In this document: positions 37,301 to 48,800 of the stretch, in pieces
Numbering within the stretch: the stretch's first letter is position 1
Layout of the letters: each line of letters begins with the position of its first letter
Source: Saprospiraceae bacterium
GTDB taxonomy: Bacteria > Bacteroidota > Bacteroidia > Chitinophagales > Saprospiraceae
Direction: 5' to 3'
Assembly: GCA_016711125.1 (NCBI GenBank)
Contig: JADJTQ010000001.1
Span: 1-64,000, forward strand
Length of the DNA: 64,000 nucleotides
Notes under the pieces: model-generated
Told to the model about the DNA's origin: nothing
Database searches by the model: none
The model's input: only the letters and a program-made list of their open reading frames with translations
Made by a program: the position numbers and the translations under genes

Positions 37301-38217
37301 TCAATTATATAGACCATCAATATATTTACTGATTTTTTGGTGGTCGTTTTCATTATTTATCGCACTTTGAAAAAATCCAATGACAAAGGTCTGCAGCGTT
37401 TTAATTTGAGGCTTGGCACCATCAGCCCGACCAAAGCCAAAAACGACCATTCCATCCGCTGACAAAATGCCTTGATCTGTATTGCCTAAATATGAAAAGG
37501 TATCTGGCAAATCATCGTGATCGGATTGTATCACAAAAAGAGTGCTTTTGTTGTTTTGTGCTCCGAAATAAAACCATTGCCAGTGGTCAAATAGTTTATC
37601 TCCTTTATAATAATCTGGAGTTTCAGAAAATGGACCGCCAGAATTATTTCCGAAATACTGAATTTTAGGTTTAAAAATTCCACCCGGTATCCTTCATATA
37701 AAAACCAGTAGGGCTGGTGTATGTCAATTTTAAGCATGGTGAGTTGTGCATAATCAGCAAAGAACTCCCATTTCCACTGCCATTTGCCACTGATGCTTTC
37801 AGTGATTATGGTAAAATCATTTAATTGCTTGCTCATACATTTATTATGCCCCGGGTGCCCGGCACCACTATCGTCCGATCCAAAAACTAAATTGGCGATG
37901 CCACGATATGCCGATGCCGCTGAAGCCGGATAATTATCCCATGGTTCGGTTTTGTAATTTATCCAGTCTGTACCATCTGCATCCAGCATTCTGGAGAAAC
38001 CTCCGCCCGCTTTGTCGTAATAATAGGTGGCTGTAGGAGTGCCAATAATAAAATGAGTTCTACCCTCATAATCTCCTTCGGTTATTTTTATTTCTGAGAC
38101 TTGAGGGTTAATCTCGTGATGAATTTTTATACTATCAAATGCACTTGCAATAACATAACCGAAAAACAGTATAGAAATTGAAAAAAGTCGTAAATATTTC
38201 AGTGATTTAAAAAACAT
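37301..38217 (-). CDS. Secreted protein of unknown function, one frameshift
   Basis: About 305 residues after joining two frames near 37690. The signal is LFSISILFFGYVIASAF. The body reads HFIIGTPTATYYYDKAGGGF, SRMLDADGTDWINYK, ASAAS, FGSDDSGAGHPGHNKCMSKQ, then after the shift GPFSETPDYYKGDKLFDHWQ, FVIQSDHDDLPDTFSYLGN, GILSADGMVVFGFGRADG. The tryptophan-rich beta pattern suggests a beta-sandwich carbohydrate-active or binding protein. I know no named family. It sits between the FG-GAP protein and a lipoprotein on the same strand. Confidence 0.6.
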
Positions 38218-38229
38218 GGAAAATGCTGA

Positions 38230-39489
38230 TTAATGTTTTGTTTCATTAATCCAGATATCCAGTCTGGGTGTCTGCCAGGTGTAAGGTTTGCCAAGAATAT
38301 CCAAATCACCGTCACCATCCAGGTCGACGATTCTACCTTCGTGTACCCCAAATCCGGTTGCAACCACATGTTTTAAAAAGTTGCCCTTGCCATCACCCAA
38401 AAAGATTCGAACTTCAGAATCGGGATTGCCTTCGCCAAATCGCATTTCTGCATTAAAGATATCCAGATGTCCGTCGCCATTAAAATCTATGATGTCTAAA
38501 GTATGACCATTGTCAACCTCATCGATCAGCACTTTAGATATCCAAGTTCCCTTTTGCCATTCGTACATGATGAGTGGTCCCAATCCATCACCAACAACCA
38601 GAATTACTTCAGGTCGCCCTCCTTCAATTAATTGACCTGCTGCCGAGCGGGTAAATGTATAACTGGCATCGATGATATGCTCCTTAAACTTTCCATTCTC
38701 AAATTGACACCAACGGCCTCCTGCTACAATGTCCAATACTCCATCTTCATTCATATCTAAAGCAAAAAGGCCTTCATGTTCGTGGGTGCGTCGCCAGGTT
38801 GGATAAACGCTTCGGGGTTCCATCTCGCCGTCACCTGAATAGCGGTAGATGGGCTGATAATCCCATTCTGAAACTGATCTTGGATCAGAAGGAACTTCAG
38901 CAAAGAAGAGCGTGCCAGCGTTTTGATTCCAAAAAACGAATTCCTTCACGCCGTCTCCATCAAAATCGATAAAAGCCTGGTCATGGTGTTTGGTCTCACC
39001 ACTGCGCTTGATGTAATGACGGGTCCACGGCTTTTGCGGATCGATTTTGGGGTAGGGATTTTCCCACCACCAGATCTCGTTGCTCTGGCTTTCCCCTCCA
39101 AATACAAGATCAAGATCACCGTCACCATCAATATCATGAGCAGCGGATCCTGCCTCAATGCGCAAGGGTGAATCATCAATGATATGTCGGATCCAACCCT
39201 TAGGTGCATATAGTAATCCTATGATTGAAGGAGCAATGGTTCGATCCGTGATGAATATATCATTTACTCCATCACCATTTACATCAGCAACCAGAGATGC
39301 TGTTTGTTGCGTGCTTCCGTTGGTAGGTGGTAATGAGCCATCAGTAGTGCTCAGATGTCTCCAGGTGAAACCGTCGCTTTGACTGGACTGACCGTTTAGG
39401 GTTGTTGTCAGCTGAGATGAACTAAAACCATTAAGTAGGACTAAAAAGAATAAACTCTTCAATAATTTCATTTGTGTGGTATTTATCAT
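38230..39489 (-). CDS. Secreted FG-GAP/VCBS repeat beta-propeller protein
   Basis: 419 residues. The signal peptide is best read from the internal ATG at 39471 (MKLLKSLFFLVLLNGFSSS). FG-GAP/VCBS repeats with calcium-binding DxDGDGxxD loops occur throughout: ADVNGDGVNDIFI, HDIDGDGDLDLVFGG, IDFDGDGVKEFVFW, LDMNEDGVLDIVAGG, IDFNGDGHLDIFNAE and VDLDGDGDLDILG. The ATG at 39489 overlaps the stop of the SDR gene (ATGA), so translation is likely coupled. The protein is predicted to be a seven-bladed propeller at the surface; its ligand may be a sugar. Confidence 0.88.
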   Translation of the reverse strand: MINTTQMKLLKSLFFLVLLNGFSSSQLTTTLNGQSSQSDGFTWRHLSTTDGSLPPTNGSTQQTASLVADVNGDGVNDIFITDRTIAPSIIGLLYAPKGWIRHIIDDSPLRIEAGSAAHDIDGDGDLDLVFGGESQSNEIWWWENPYPKIDPQKPWTRHYIKRSGETKHHDQAFIDFDGDGVKEFVFWNQNAGTLFFAEVPSDPRSVSEWDYQPIYRYSGDGEMEPRSVYPTWRRTHEHEGLFALDMNEDGVLDIVAGGRWCQFENGKFKEHIIDASYTFTRSAAGQLIEGGRPEVILVVGDGLGPLIMYEWQKGTWISKVLIDEVDNGHTLDIIDFNGDGHLDIFNAEMRFGEGNPDSEVRIFLGDGKGNFLKHVVATGFGVHEGRIVDLDGDGDLDILGKPYTWQTPRLDIWINETKH

Positions 39490-40273
39490 TCACTGTTCTT
39501 TGATTTTGGATAATTGCTCACGCTTGTCCATCCGCCATCAATAACAAGGGTTTGGCCGGTGATATGATTTGCAGCATCTGACAAGATGAATAGTGCTGGA
39601 CCACTAATATCAGAGGGTGTGCAAACTGACCCTATTGGGATCAAGTGACTCCAGATTTCAGCATAATCTTCTTCCTCATGAGCGGTGCGTGGGGTGAGGG
39701 TTGCTCCCGGAGCCAGACAATTGATGGTAATATGGTGTGGTGACAATTCAACTACCAGATTACGGGCCATCATTATTAGGGCAGCTTTCGTCATCGCGTA
39801 TGCGGTGAGCTGCGGATAGGCCTGAATGCCAATGACCGATGAAATCAGAAGAATCTTGCCTCCCTTTTTTTGAGTTTTCATTTGTCTGGCAGCAGCTTGG
39901 GTAAGAAAAAAAGCTCCCCGCAAATTAAGGTCAATCACCTGAGCAAACTGATCTGGAGTAAAGTCTAAAAATGGCCAAAGGCCGTTAGACCTGCATTAGC
40001 AATTACAAAATCAAGCTGTCCAAATTGCTCTACGGTATTTGCCACGAGAGATGAAATGTGCTCGATATGTCCGGCATCGCCATTCATTAACTGAATTCTC
40101 TTATCTTGATACCAATCAGTTGCTCCAAAGCTATCGGTCAAAGCCTTTTCGTCCAGGTCATTAATTGTCATAAGAGCCCCTTCCTCCAAAAGCTGCCTGG
40201 CTATTTCCAAGCCAATACCACTAGCTGCGCCGGTGATAATACTAATCTTGTTTTGAAAGCGTTTTGCAGTCAT
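39486..40273 (-). CDS. Short-chain dehydrogenase/reductase, one frameshift
   Basis: About 262 residues when joined. The SDR motifs are ITGAASGIGLEIA (TGxxxGIG, NAD(P) binding), VIANAG, ILLISSVIG (catalytic Ser) and YAMTKAA (YxxxK), with a C-terminal VIDGGWTSV typical of classical SDRs. The frame breaks at the five-base homopolymer 39967-39971; one more T on the coding strand gives FGHFLDFTPDQF. It is nine bases after the alcohol dehydrogenase stop. In this context it may oxidise a sugar (for example fucose) or its lactone product; the specificity cannot be read. Confidence 0.9.
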
Positions 40274-40281
40274 ATTCCCGG

Positions 40282-41310
40282 TTATATCGGTCGTAGCAAC
40301 ACTTTCACCGCTTCTTTTTGCTCACTTAAATTGAAACCTTTTTTCCATTCACTCAAAGGTAATTCGTGGGTCACAATATCGCAGGCATCAAAACCCTGAG
40401 CCAGGATATGCATCGTTTGAGTCCAGGTTTCGCGCGTATAACCTACCGATCCGTCGATGCGAAGTTGTTTGAAGGCCACATGATCCCAGGGTAGGGTCAG
40501 GTTTTTGCCGAAATGACCAACCTGCACATAGTGACCCAAGGGCTTAAGTGCTGTGAGACAATTCACCACTGATTTTTCCGCTCCCGCTGTTTCAATGGCC
40601 AGGTCGACTCCAGATCCATCCGTCGCCTCCAGGATTTGAGTCTGCAAATCTTGTTGATCAACTATCACAGTTTGAAAAGCTCCCAGATTCTTGGCCATTT
40701 GAAGTCTTAAAAGATCGTCGGAAGTGCCAGCTACGATCACTTTCATAGATTGTCTCAAAAGTAGTTTGAGACATAAGATGCCAATTGGACCGGGTCCGGA
40801 AATGAGCACAGTATCGCCCAGTTTAAATCGAGCTATATCACAAACGGCATGCACCGCTGCTGCAAGTGGTTCGACCAGAGCACCTTGTTTTGGTTCGACA
40901 CCTTCCGGTATGGCATAGAGCTGATCAGGTCTAACCACTGCATACGGAGCAAATGCGCCATGAACTCCATGACCCATCCCACGTCGATTTTTACAAAACA
41001 TGAATTCACCTTTACGACAGTAGAGGCAGGTACCGCAAGTAACAGCAGTAGCCCCTAACACAGCAAAAGCAGCACCGGATTCAATGCCGGTGACATTAGC
41101 ACCCATCTCAACCACCCGGCCGACAAATTCATGCCCAAGAATCACCGGTGGATAGTTGCGGAATGTATCATGATAGACATGTAAATCAGTACCACAGATT
41201 CCACAACATTCGACTTGCAATTTGACCTGGTTAGGCGAGCAAGTCGGTTCCAGCACATCCATCAAATCGACATTACCTTGCCCTTTCTCATATTTAACCA
41301 AGGCTTTCAT
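40282..41310 (-). CDS. Zinc-dependent medium-chain alcohol dehydrogenase
   Basis: 342 residues of the sorbitol/threonine-dehydrogenase type. The catalytic zinc site is ECCGICGTDLHVY with GHEFVGRV; the structural zinc site is CGTCLYCRKGEFMFC. The Rossmann fold is DTVLISGPGPIGILCLKLL, and VIVAGTSDDLLRLQMA holds the cofactor specificity loop. It oxidises an alcohol group of a polyol or sugar acid; the substrate cannot be told. It lies nine bases downstream of the transketolase C half and nine upstream of the SDR, one operon. Confidence 0.92.
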   Translation of the reverse strand: MKALVKYEKGQGNVDLMDVLEPTCSPNQVKLQVECCGICGTDLHVYHDTFRNYPPVILGHEFVGRVVEMGANVTGIESGAAFAVLGATAVTCGTCLYCRKGEFMFCKNRRGMGHGVHGAFAPYAVVRPDQLYAIPEGVEPKQGALVEPLAAAVHAVCDIARFKLGDTVLISGPGPIGILCLKLLLRQSMKVIVAGTSDDLLRLQMAKNLGAFQTVIVDQQDLQTQILEATDGSGVDLAIETAGAEKSVVNCLTALKPLGHYVQVGHFGKNLTLPWDHVAFKQLRIDGSVGYTRETWTQTMHILAQGFDACDIVTHELPLSEWKKGFNLSEQKEAVKVLLRPI

Positions 41311-41319
41311 GTGTCATCT

Positions 41320-42251
41320 TTATTTTTCTAATATACGAAAGACCGCGTCTACGATATTCTTAGCTCGCAGACCATATTTATCCATCAGTTCTCCTGCTTG
41401 TCCAGATTCACCAAATACATCGGCGATGCCGATACGTTCTACCCAGGTGGGCTGAAATTGACTGACGGTGCCTGCTACCGCTTCACCCAGACCACCAATG
41501 ATCGAATGCTCTTCTGCAGTGACTATGCCTCTGGTCTCACGAGCAGCTTTGATGACGATGTCTTGATCCAGGGGTTTAACGCATGGCATATGAATAACCC
41601 GGCTGCTGATACCTTTGGTGAGCAGTAATTCTGCGGCGATCAGAACTTCACTTACCATAATGCCGGTCGATATTAATGTGATGTCCAAACCCTCTTGCAG
41701 TAACTTGCCTTTGCCCACTGCTATAGGACTGTGGATCAATGGAATAATCGGGTAAGCATCCCTGCCAAACCGGAGATAGACCGGACCCTTATAAAATGCA
41801 GCAAAACGGGTGACCTGCTTTGCCTCCTCATAGTCGCCCGGCACCAAAATGGTCATATTTGGCAAAGAGCGAGTGATTGCGATATCTTCATTTGCCTGAT
41901 GTGACGCTCCATCACCACCGGTGGTAATGCCGCAATGCGTAGCTCCGATCTTGACATTTAATTTGGGATATGCAATCGAATTGCGTAATTGGTCACCGGC
42001 TCTGCAGGTTGCAAAAACACCAAAGGTTGAAGCAAATGGTATGAATCCTTCTAACGCGAGGCCAGCAGCCACGGAAAACATATTTTGTTCTTGCACGCCA
42101 CAATTGAAAAATCGATCAGGATAAACTGCCTGAAAATCACAGGTTTGAGTGGCCTTGGCGACGTCGGCATCGAGGACAACAAGGTTAGGTATTTCTTCAG
42201 CCAACTCAATCAGAGCATCTGCATATCCTTGTCTGGTCTTTTCTGCTCCAT
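41320..42251 (-). CDS. Transketolase C-terminal subunit (split transketolase), frameshift at start
   Basis: The pyrimidine and C-terminal domains are complete: LVVLDADVAKATQTCDFQ, NCGVQEQNMFSVAAGLALEG (the E in VQEQN activates thiamine), ITTGGDGASHQANEDIAITR and GIVTAEEHSIIGGLGEAV. The open frame lacks an ATG. One extra A in the run at 42239-42242 would give MEQKKTRQGYADALIELAEE from ATG 42251, four bases after the stop of the N half. With that partner it forms a transketolase that moves two-carbon units between sugar phosphates. The split form is often found in specialised catabolic clusters. Confidence 0.88.
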
Positions 42252-42255
42252 CAGG

Positions 42256-43080
42256 TTAGTTATTCAATTGACTTATGGCCAAGTCAAATTCATCTTGACT
42301 AGTTGGTTTGCCATGCCATTCGACTTGATTTTCCATAAAAGATACCCCTTTTCCCTTGATTGTATTTGCGATGATCATTGTGGGCTTGGAGGATCGCTTG
42401 GCCATTTGCACGGTCTCAATGATCTGAGAATAATTGTGGCCGTCGATGGTGTGTACTTGCCAGCCAAAACTCTCCCACTTCGGTGCTAGCGGATCGAGGG
42501 GCATGATGTCCTCTGAATGGCCATCTGTTTGGAGATAATTACGGTCTACAAAGGCTACGACATTGTTGAGCTCATACTTATTAGCAAACATGGCGGCTTC
42601 CCAAACTTGCCCTTCCTGAATTTCACCATCACCACATAAAACATAGTAATGGTGACTTTCACCCTTTAGCTTGGCAGCTAATGCCATGCCCATCGCGGTT
42701 GATATTCCGAGACCCAGGGTGCCGGTTGAGGCTTCTATGCCAGGAGTTTTAGGTTGATACGGATGGCCCTGCAGATGCGAACCAGGCCGCCGGAAGGTCA
42801 GCAAATCTTCTTTAGGAAAATAACCGATGTCTGCAAGAATAGCATAAATCACCGGTGTGCAATGTCCTTTGGAAAGAATAAATCGATCCCGTTTATCCCA
42901 TCCGGGATTGTCAGGATTGTGCTGCATGATGTGGTAGTAGAGAGCGACAAGCAAATCGGCCGAGCCAAGGCTACCACCTAGGTGACCTGAATTTGCCCGG
43001 TGAACCATTTTGAGGATTTCTCCCCGGATCTCTTTGGCCTTTTTGGATAAAAATTGAAAGTCAGGACTGCTGCTTTTCAT
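42256..43080 (-). CDS. Transketolase N-terminal subunit (split transketolase)
   Basis: From ATG 43080 (MKSSSPDFQFLSKKAKEIRG) the thiamine-diphosphate-binding half is complete: HRANSGHLGGSLGSADLLVA, FILSKGHCTPVIYAILA, IEASTGTLGLGISTAMGMAL, GDGEIQEGQVWEAAMFAN with FVDRN (GDG...N metal and diphosphate motif), and MIIANTIKGKGVSFME. The other annotated start, TTG 43104, overlaps the previous gene and is less likely. It pairs with the C half four bases downstream. Its placement between a LamG-like protein and dehydrogenases suggests a dedicated role in this catabolic locus rather than the central pentose pathway. Confidence 0.93.
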   Translation of the reverse strand: MKSSSPDFQFLSKKAKEIRGEILKMVHRANSGHLGGSLGSADLLVALYYHIMQHNPDNPGWDKRDRFILSKGHCTPVIYAILADIGYFPKEDLLTFRRPGSHLQGHPYQPKTPGIEASTGTLGLGISTAMGMALAAKLKGESHHYYVLCGDGEIQEGQVWEAAMFANKYELNNVVAFVDRNYLQTDGHSEDIMPLDPLAPKWESFGWQVHTIDGHNYSQIIETVQMAKRSSKPTMIIANTIKGKGVSFMENQVEWHGKPTSQDEFDLAISQLNN

Positions 43081-43093
43081 GTCAGTTGATTGG

Positions 43094-44152
43094 CTATTTT
43101 TCAAGCGGTACGATTCTGATCTGGTGGATAGTCACGTCTGAATTATGCGGCACGATGCACAACGATCCCGAGGGATAGTCATGTTCATCAATGCCCGAAA
43201 CATCCCACTTTTCCGGCTCCTTTACTCCATCGACCCATTGCCGATACAGGTATCGGGTCGAACCATTTTCAATAGTAGTCACTTGAGCCTTAAACCACAT
43301 CGGTTGTTCCTTTTGAATGCGATTCGTTCCGACTGCATATATGGGTGCTTTAGTTTCTTTCCCTCCGTCCAAAAGAATCCGCCATCGACAACTATCGGTC
43401 GCCTCCTTCAAAAGAAATTCACCCTGAGCACCAAGGGGAAACCACTTGCGGTGGGGTTGAAGATCATCGGTATGATGCCCTCTCCAGTACATGGCCACTC
43501 CGAAATGAGAGACGTTGTAAGTTGGCGGACCAGGTTGTGATGGTGTCCAATCATGGATGGTCACTTTGATTGTGGCTTCGAAATTGGACCAGGAAGTATC
43601 ACCAATACTTAATGCCCGGTAGTAGTAGGGCTCAACGGTTCGGATACCTGCTTTGGTCAATTTCCATAGACCATCCACTACTTGTACGCTTTCCTGAATC
43701 CGCTTGATCTCACTAAAATCCACCTCATAAGGTAGTGGCCAATTTCGGTTTTTATAGATTCTGAGATCAATGTCCTCGCGGATGGTATCACCATTGCTGG
43801 AAATTGCGGTAATAACCAAATGATTTACGCCATCAGTTAATTCTGTCAACGGAATATCAAGATTGAAATCTCCTGATCGCGCCAGTCGATGTAAATCGGG
43901 TCCCAGCTTGAATGGTATTACCTGATCATTGATTTCATAGAATGTTTCTGCAATATTTTCGGAAGGGCTGATGTTGCCAAGTACATTGATCCATCTCTGG
44001 GTGAGGGCTATTTGCCCAAATACTTGTTCTTTGCCGTACCAGCAGGTAATCTTTACACTAGTGGCTTTAGCAGAAATGCCAGGCATCCTGTCTACCAATG
44101 GCAATAATGCTATTAGCAAGAAATAGAGGATTTTTTTCTTCGGTTGTGACAT
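43094..44152 (-). CDS. Secreted LamG/DUF1080-like protein
   Basis: 352 residues. A signal peptide (ILYFLLIALLPLVDRMPGIS) precedes an immunoglobulin-like N-terminal region (ITCWYGKEQVFGQIALTQRW, DIPLTELTDGVNHLVITAIS) and a concanavalin-like C-terminal domain (YRALSIGDTSWSNFEATIKV, NVSHFGVAMYWRGHHTDDLQ, QPMWFKAQVTTIENGSTRYL, GSLCIVPHNSDVTIHQIRIV). This resembles DUF1080/LamG carbohydrate-binding or hydrolase domains found in planctomycete-like loci. No catalytic residues can be assigned. A 199-base gap to the DUF1501 gene shows nothing clear. Confidence 0.7.
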   Translation of the reverse strand: MSQPKKKILYFLLIALLPLVDRMPGISAKATSVKITCWYGKEQVFGQIALTQRWINVLGNISPSENIAETFYEINDQVIPFKLGPDLHRLARSGDFNLDIPLTELTDGVNHLVITAISSNGDTIREDIDLRIYKNRNWPLPYEVDFSEIKRIQESVQVVDGLWKLTKAGIRTVEPYYYRALSIGDTSWSNFEATIKVTIHDWTPSQPGPPTYNVSHFGVAMYWRGHHTDDLQPHRKWFPLGAQGEFLLKEATDSCRWRILLDGGKETKAPIYAVGTNRIQKEQPMWFKAQVTTIENGSTRYLYRQWVDGVKEPEKWDVSGIDEHDYPSGSLCIVPHNSDVTIHQIRIVPLEK

Positions 44153-44351
44153 TGCTTACTCGGGAGCTTGCCAAATTAGTCATTGCTGACGAGAAACCAT
44201 GAATTCCATGTGCCATTTCATGCCAACTACACACTTTTAAGATATCAAAGCAAGTTGGCCTTTTTCGCTCTGCGCCTTGGTTGGCGTCTCTCCGACCACT
44301 TCGTCCAAGATGCCGGCGGGGACGCACGGCATCGGCACATTGGTCTGAGTA

Positions 44352-45840
44352 TCAGGCAAGGATGTCTTTTACCACTTTGCCATGCACGTCGGTAAGCCGG
44401 TATCTCCTGCCCTGGTGCTTAAAGGTCAATTGCTCATGATTGATACCCATCAGATGAAGTAAGGTGGCTTGAAAATCATGGACATGCACTCCATCTCTGA
44501 CTATATTGTAGCTAAAGTCATCGGTCTGCCCATAGGTCAGGCCAGATTTGATTCCACCTCCAGCCATCCAGATGGAAAAACAGCGGGGATGATGGTCCCT
44601 GCCATAATTTTCAGGAGTAAGTTTTCCTTGTGAAAAACTGGTCCTGCCAAATTCGCCGCCCCAGATCACCAGGGTATCATCAAGCAGGCCTCTTTGTTTC
44701 AGATCTTTTACCAGTGCTGCGGAAGCCTGGTCACTCGACTTGGCCAGAGTTCGGATGTCATTAGGAAGATTCCCATGCTGGTCCCATCCTAAATGATATA
44801 ATTGATAAAGGGCACGTCTCTTTCGGCAAGACGCCTTGCCAGTAGGCAATTGGCCGCATAAGTGCCGGGTATTCTCGATTCAGGACCATAAAGATCGAAA
44901 ATGTGATCAGGTTCGTCAGAAAAATCGGTGACCTCGGGTACACTTGCCTGCATGCGATAGGCCATCTCGTATTGATTTATTTTCGAATCAATTTCCGGGT
45001 CTCCCCAGGCCGCTTTTTGTTCGCGTTCAAGCTCAGCTAAATAATCCAATTCACGACGTCGGCTCATCCGATCCACTCCATCGGGATTGGATAAATACAA
45101 AACAGGATCAACTCCTGACCTAAAACGGACTCCTTGATGGTGAGATGGTAAAAAACCATTGCCCCGTGCTTGCACATATTTAGATTCTGAGTGTCAGGTT
45201 TGCCTTTAGAAAGCAACACAATGAAAGAAGGAAGATTTTCATTGGCACTTCCAAGTCCATAACTTAACCATGATCCGATGCTCGGACGGCCGACTTGCTG
45301 AGAGCCGGTCTGAAAAAATACTACTGCCGGTTCGTGATTAATGGCCTCAGTATACATCGAATTGATCACACAAATATCTTCAGCAGTGCTAGCAATATGG
45401 GGCACCAGATCACTGAAGAAGCCTCCCGTCTTGGCATGCTGAGAAAATTCAAATTTTGATCCTACCAGAGGAAAACTGGCCTGTGCCGCCAACATACCGG
45501 TAATGCGTTGGGTGCCCCTTACACTGTCGGGAATTTCTTCTCCCCACCGTCTGATTAGTTCGGGTTTGTAGTCAAATAATTCGATTTGACTCGGACCGCC
45601 ACTCTGAAATAAATAGATAACCCGTTTGGCCTTTCGCGAATGATGTAACGATTGCAAAATGCCCCCGTTTGTGCTTATTAAATCTGGATTCGATTGGCTG
45701 AGGCCAGTCTTGCCCGCACCAGATACATCTCCAAGCAGCAAATTGCTAATTGCCAACGCACCCAAGCCTTTGGAGGTCGTGCGAAGAAAGTCCCGCCGGG
45801 TCTTTAGATATTGATTTTCTCTGATTTCTTGGTGGTCCAT
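44352..45840 (-). CDS. DUF1501 protein with a twin-arginine signal, two frameshifts
   Basis: Three frames join to about 495 residues. The N-terminus has a Tat-type signal (TRRDFLRTTSKGLGALAISN). DUF1501 blocks follow: VIYLFQSGGPSQIELFDYKP, FSDLVPHIASTAEDICVINS, MYTEAINHEP, PSIGSWLSYGLGSANENLPS, then after shifts near 45180 and 44815 HLGWDQHGN, DTLVIWGGEFGRT and GRDHHPRCFSIWMAGGGIKS. The HxxxWD and GRDHHP motifs resemble a sulfatase/alkaline-phosphatase-type metal site. DUF1501 genes nearly always follow a PSD1 gene, as here; exported function unknown. Confidence 0.9.
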
Positions 45841-45860
45841 TTGAAATCGGCTTCTGTATT

Positions 45861-48800
45861 TTAGTTCTTGTAATAGGCTTCGGTCGAATTCATGATCGTA
45901 TTAGTGACCCGGGTCAAAGCAGCCAGATCATTTTTAGAGATACTTCCTGCGACAGGCGTCATTCCTATACTCAGATAAGCATCCCGCTCCTTTTCTTTCT
46001 TTTTAAAGTGCTGATACTCGACCTGAAACTGACTTTCCAGGATCTCTTTTTCTTTCAGCGTTGGAGATCGGCTAGTAAGCTGACGAAAGACTTCATTAAT
46101 GGCATGTCGTGAATCCCAATCTGCAGCCATGAGTTGATTGAGAGCCAGTTGCCGGCAGCCCTCGATATATTGAGGATCATTTAGCAGTACGAGGGCTTGT
46201 AATGGAGTGTTACTTCGTTGTCTTCGGACCTGGCACTCTGATCTGGTCGAGGCATCAAAAACCAACATATTAGGGGGTGGCATCAGCCTTTTCCAAAAGG
46301 TATAGATACTACGTCTGTACAGTCCGTTTTCATAGTCAGTTTGATATTCAGGAAAAAAAGAGTGGGTCATCGCTTCTTTCCAAAGCCCCGGAGGTTGATA
46401 GGGAAAGACAGACGGGCCCCCTATTGTTCTGTTTAGTAGTCCACTGTTTGCCAGAATCTGGTCTCGGATCATCTCTGCCGAACGGCGGTATCTGGGGCTC
46501 CTTGCCAGCAGGCGATTGTCTGGGTCGAGATCCTGCAATTCCGGACGAATTACCGAAGACTGCCGATAGGTGGCAGAGGTTACCATCTGACGAATCAATC
46601 GCTTGAGATTCCATCCATTTTCGACAAAATCAACTGCAAGCCAATCAAGCAATTCAGGGTGACTTGGAAGTGAACCCTGATTACCAAAATCCTCCACGCT
46701 AGTGACGATCCCACGGCCAAAGATCAAGTACCAGATTTGATTGACGGCAACTCGTGATGTCAGTGGGTGGTTCGGATCAATTAACCATTGACCCAATCCA
46801 TATCGATTAAGGGGAAGGCTATCGGGCCAGGGTAGAATGGATTCAGGTACACCACGACTGACCGGATCTCCTGGAGCATCATACAATCCTCGTTCTAAAA
46901 CCTGGGTCGTTCTTTGTTTGGGAAAGTCACTCATCACCATGATCTCCCGTACCGTATCAATGGTTTCAATTTCTCTCGTTCTCAATTGCTCCAAATCATA
47001 CCTCTTTTTCTTCAATTTCTGATCGATAAATACGTCATGGAAGGGCTTTAGGGAGTCCGCTTTTATGGATCAACTCATTAAAATGCCGCTGGGCGATTTG
47101 CTGGTCATAGAGGTACAAAGCCACTAAATCATCAGTTTCCTTGTTTAAAATGTGCACATCATCGATCATGCCTCCCGTGAAATCATTGTCATAGTGACGA
47201 TTTCCAATGATGATCCCCTGATAAGGCATATACACTGATGCCCGGTGGTCGAGATAAGGTTTTGTGGATCGGTAGATATAATCCCGGTGAATCGTCGGAT
47301 CTGTTTTTTCCCCATCTTGATAAAGTTTCATTCCCGAAGCTTTTCCTGATCCATCATACGTCCATACAAAATGTACCCACTGATCAATGGGGATGGGCGA
47401 CGAGGTCGATATATCAATGGATTGATAAGGGTGTGCATGACTAAGCCGAAAATGAACCAAATTGCTGTCGATCACTACATCCCAACCCCGGTATCCCTGT
47501 ATCCGGTTGTTACCATTATAAATAACATGCGCGTCGTAGAAAATCTTCGGTGTATTGATCCAGAAACTGACAGTAAAGGGTTGGCTGCGCTCGAATGAAG
47601 AGCGACTACCATCAGCTACATATTTACCTTCAGCATCACTTTTAATTGCAAAGCCTTTGACACCTTTTACCGGCTCAATCTTTCCTCCATAATGAGGTTT
47701 GAAATTTTCTTTTACCAGATCCACATCCTTTCCTCCCCTCATCTGGTCAAAAGTCAAATGGCAAGTGGTTGATTGCGAAACTGCATTGGCAAGTTGCGAC
47801 TGATTAACACCTGACGAGCACCATAATCGAAACCGCTCTGTGCTATTTGCTGTCATTTCAAGTAAAGAATCTTCTTGGCCGGCAATTTGATTAAGTATCA
47901 TGTTCCTGATGGCGGTAACCTCTTTGTCCGGAAGTGCAAGAACAGGACCTGCATTCATACTAAGTTCATTCGGTATAATTGCTCCGTTTTCTACCGCATT
48001 ATATCCAAATATGCCATCGCCTCTTTCTACTACAGAATTGAAGAAGCTAAAAAGCTGGTAGTAGTTTTCTTGACTGATTGGGTCATATTTGTGATCATGA
48101 CACCGTGCGCATCCTATCGTGAGACCTAAAAAAGCTGTGCCCAATGTATTAGTCCGGTCTGCAACATACTCGACTCTGAATTCCTCCGGAATTACGCCGC
48201 CTTCTGAATTTTGCTTGTGATGTCTGTTAAATGCGGTAGCAAGTTTTTGTTCGTCGGTGGCATCAGGCAGCTGATCACCCCCAATCTGCCATAAAATAAA
48301 CTGATCGTAAGGGAGATTCTCATTGAATGCTTTAATAATCCAATCTCTCCAGGGCCAGAGTGCATGATGAAAATCATCAAGATAACCCTCGGAATCGGCA
48401 AACCGGGAAACATCAAGCCAATGTGCCGCCATTCGTTCTCCAAAACCGGACGAGGCCAAAAGCGTGTCGACAAGTTGTTCGAAATAGTGATTTTTATCTT
48501 GTGCCAGCCAATTGTCAAGATCGGCTAGACTTGGGGGTAGACCGGTAAGATCGAAAAAGACCCGTCGAATCAGCTGTTCTCTGGCTGCTTCAGGGGCAGG
48601 TTTTATCATCTGGGATTCCAATTTATCGGCGATAAAATGGTCGATTTCGTTGATGGCCCACCCTTGACCGCTTTCCAACGGCACCGTTGACTTTTCTGGT
48701 TTGATATAGGCCCAGTGAGGTTTGTATTGTGCTCCCTGATCGATCCATTTAATGAGGATTGCACGTTCCTGATCATTTAGACTAAGGTTGGATTCTTGTG

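Noticed and set aside
41898..42489. Plus-strand frames across the transketolase genes
   Set aside because: They lie opposite well-conserved transketolase coding sequence and have no family match.
44067..44327. Small minus-strand gene between the LamG-like and DUF1501 genes
   Set aside because: It overlaps the start of the LamG-like gene, has no recognisable motif and no ribosome site.
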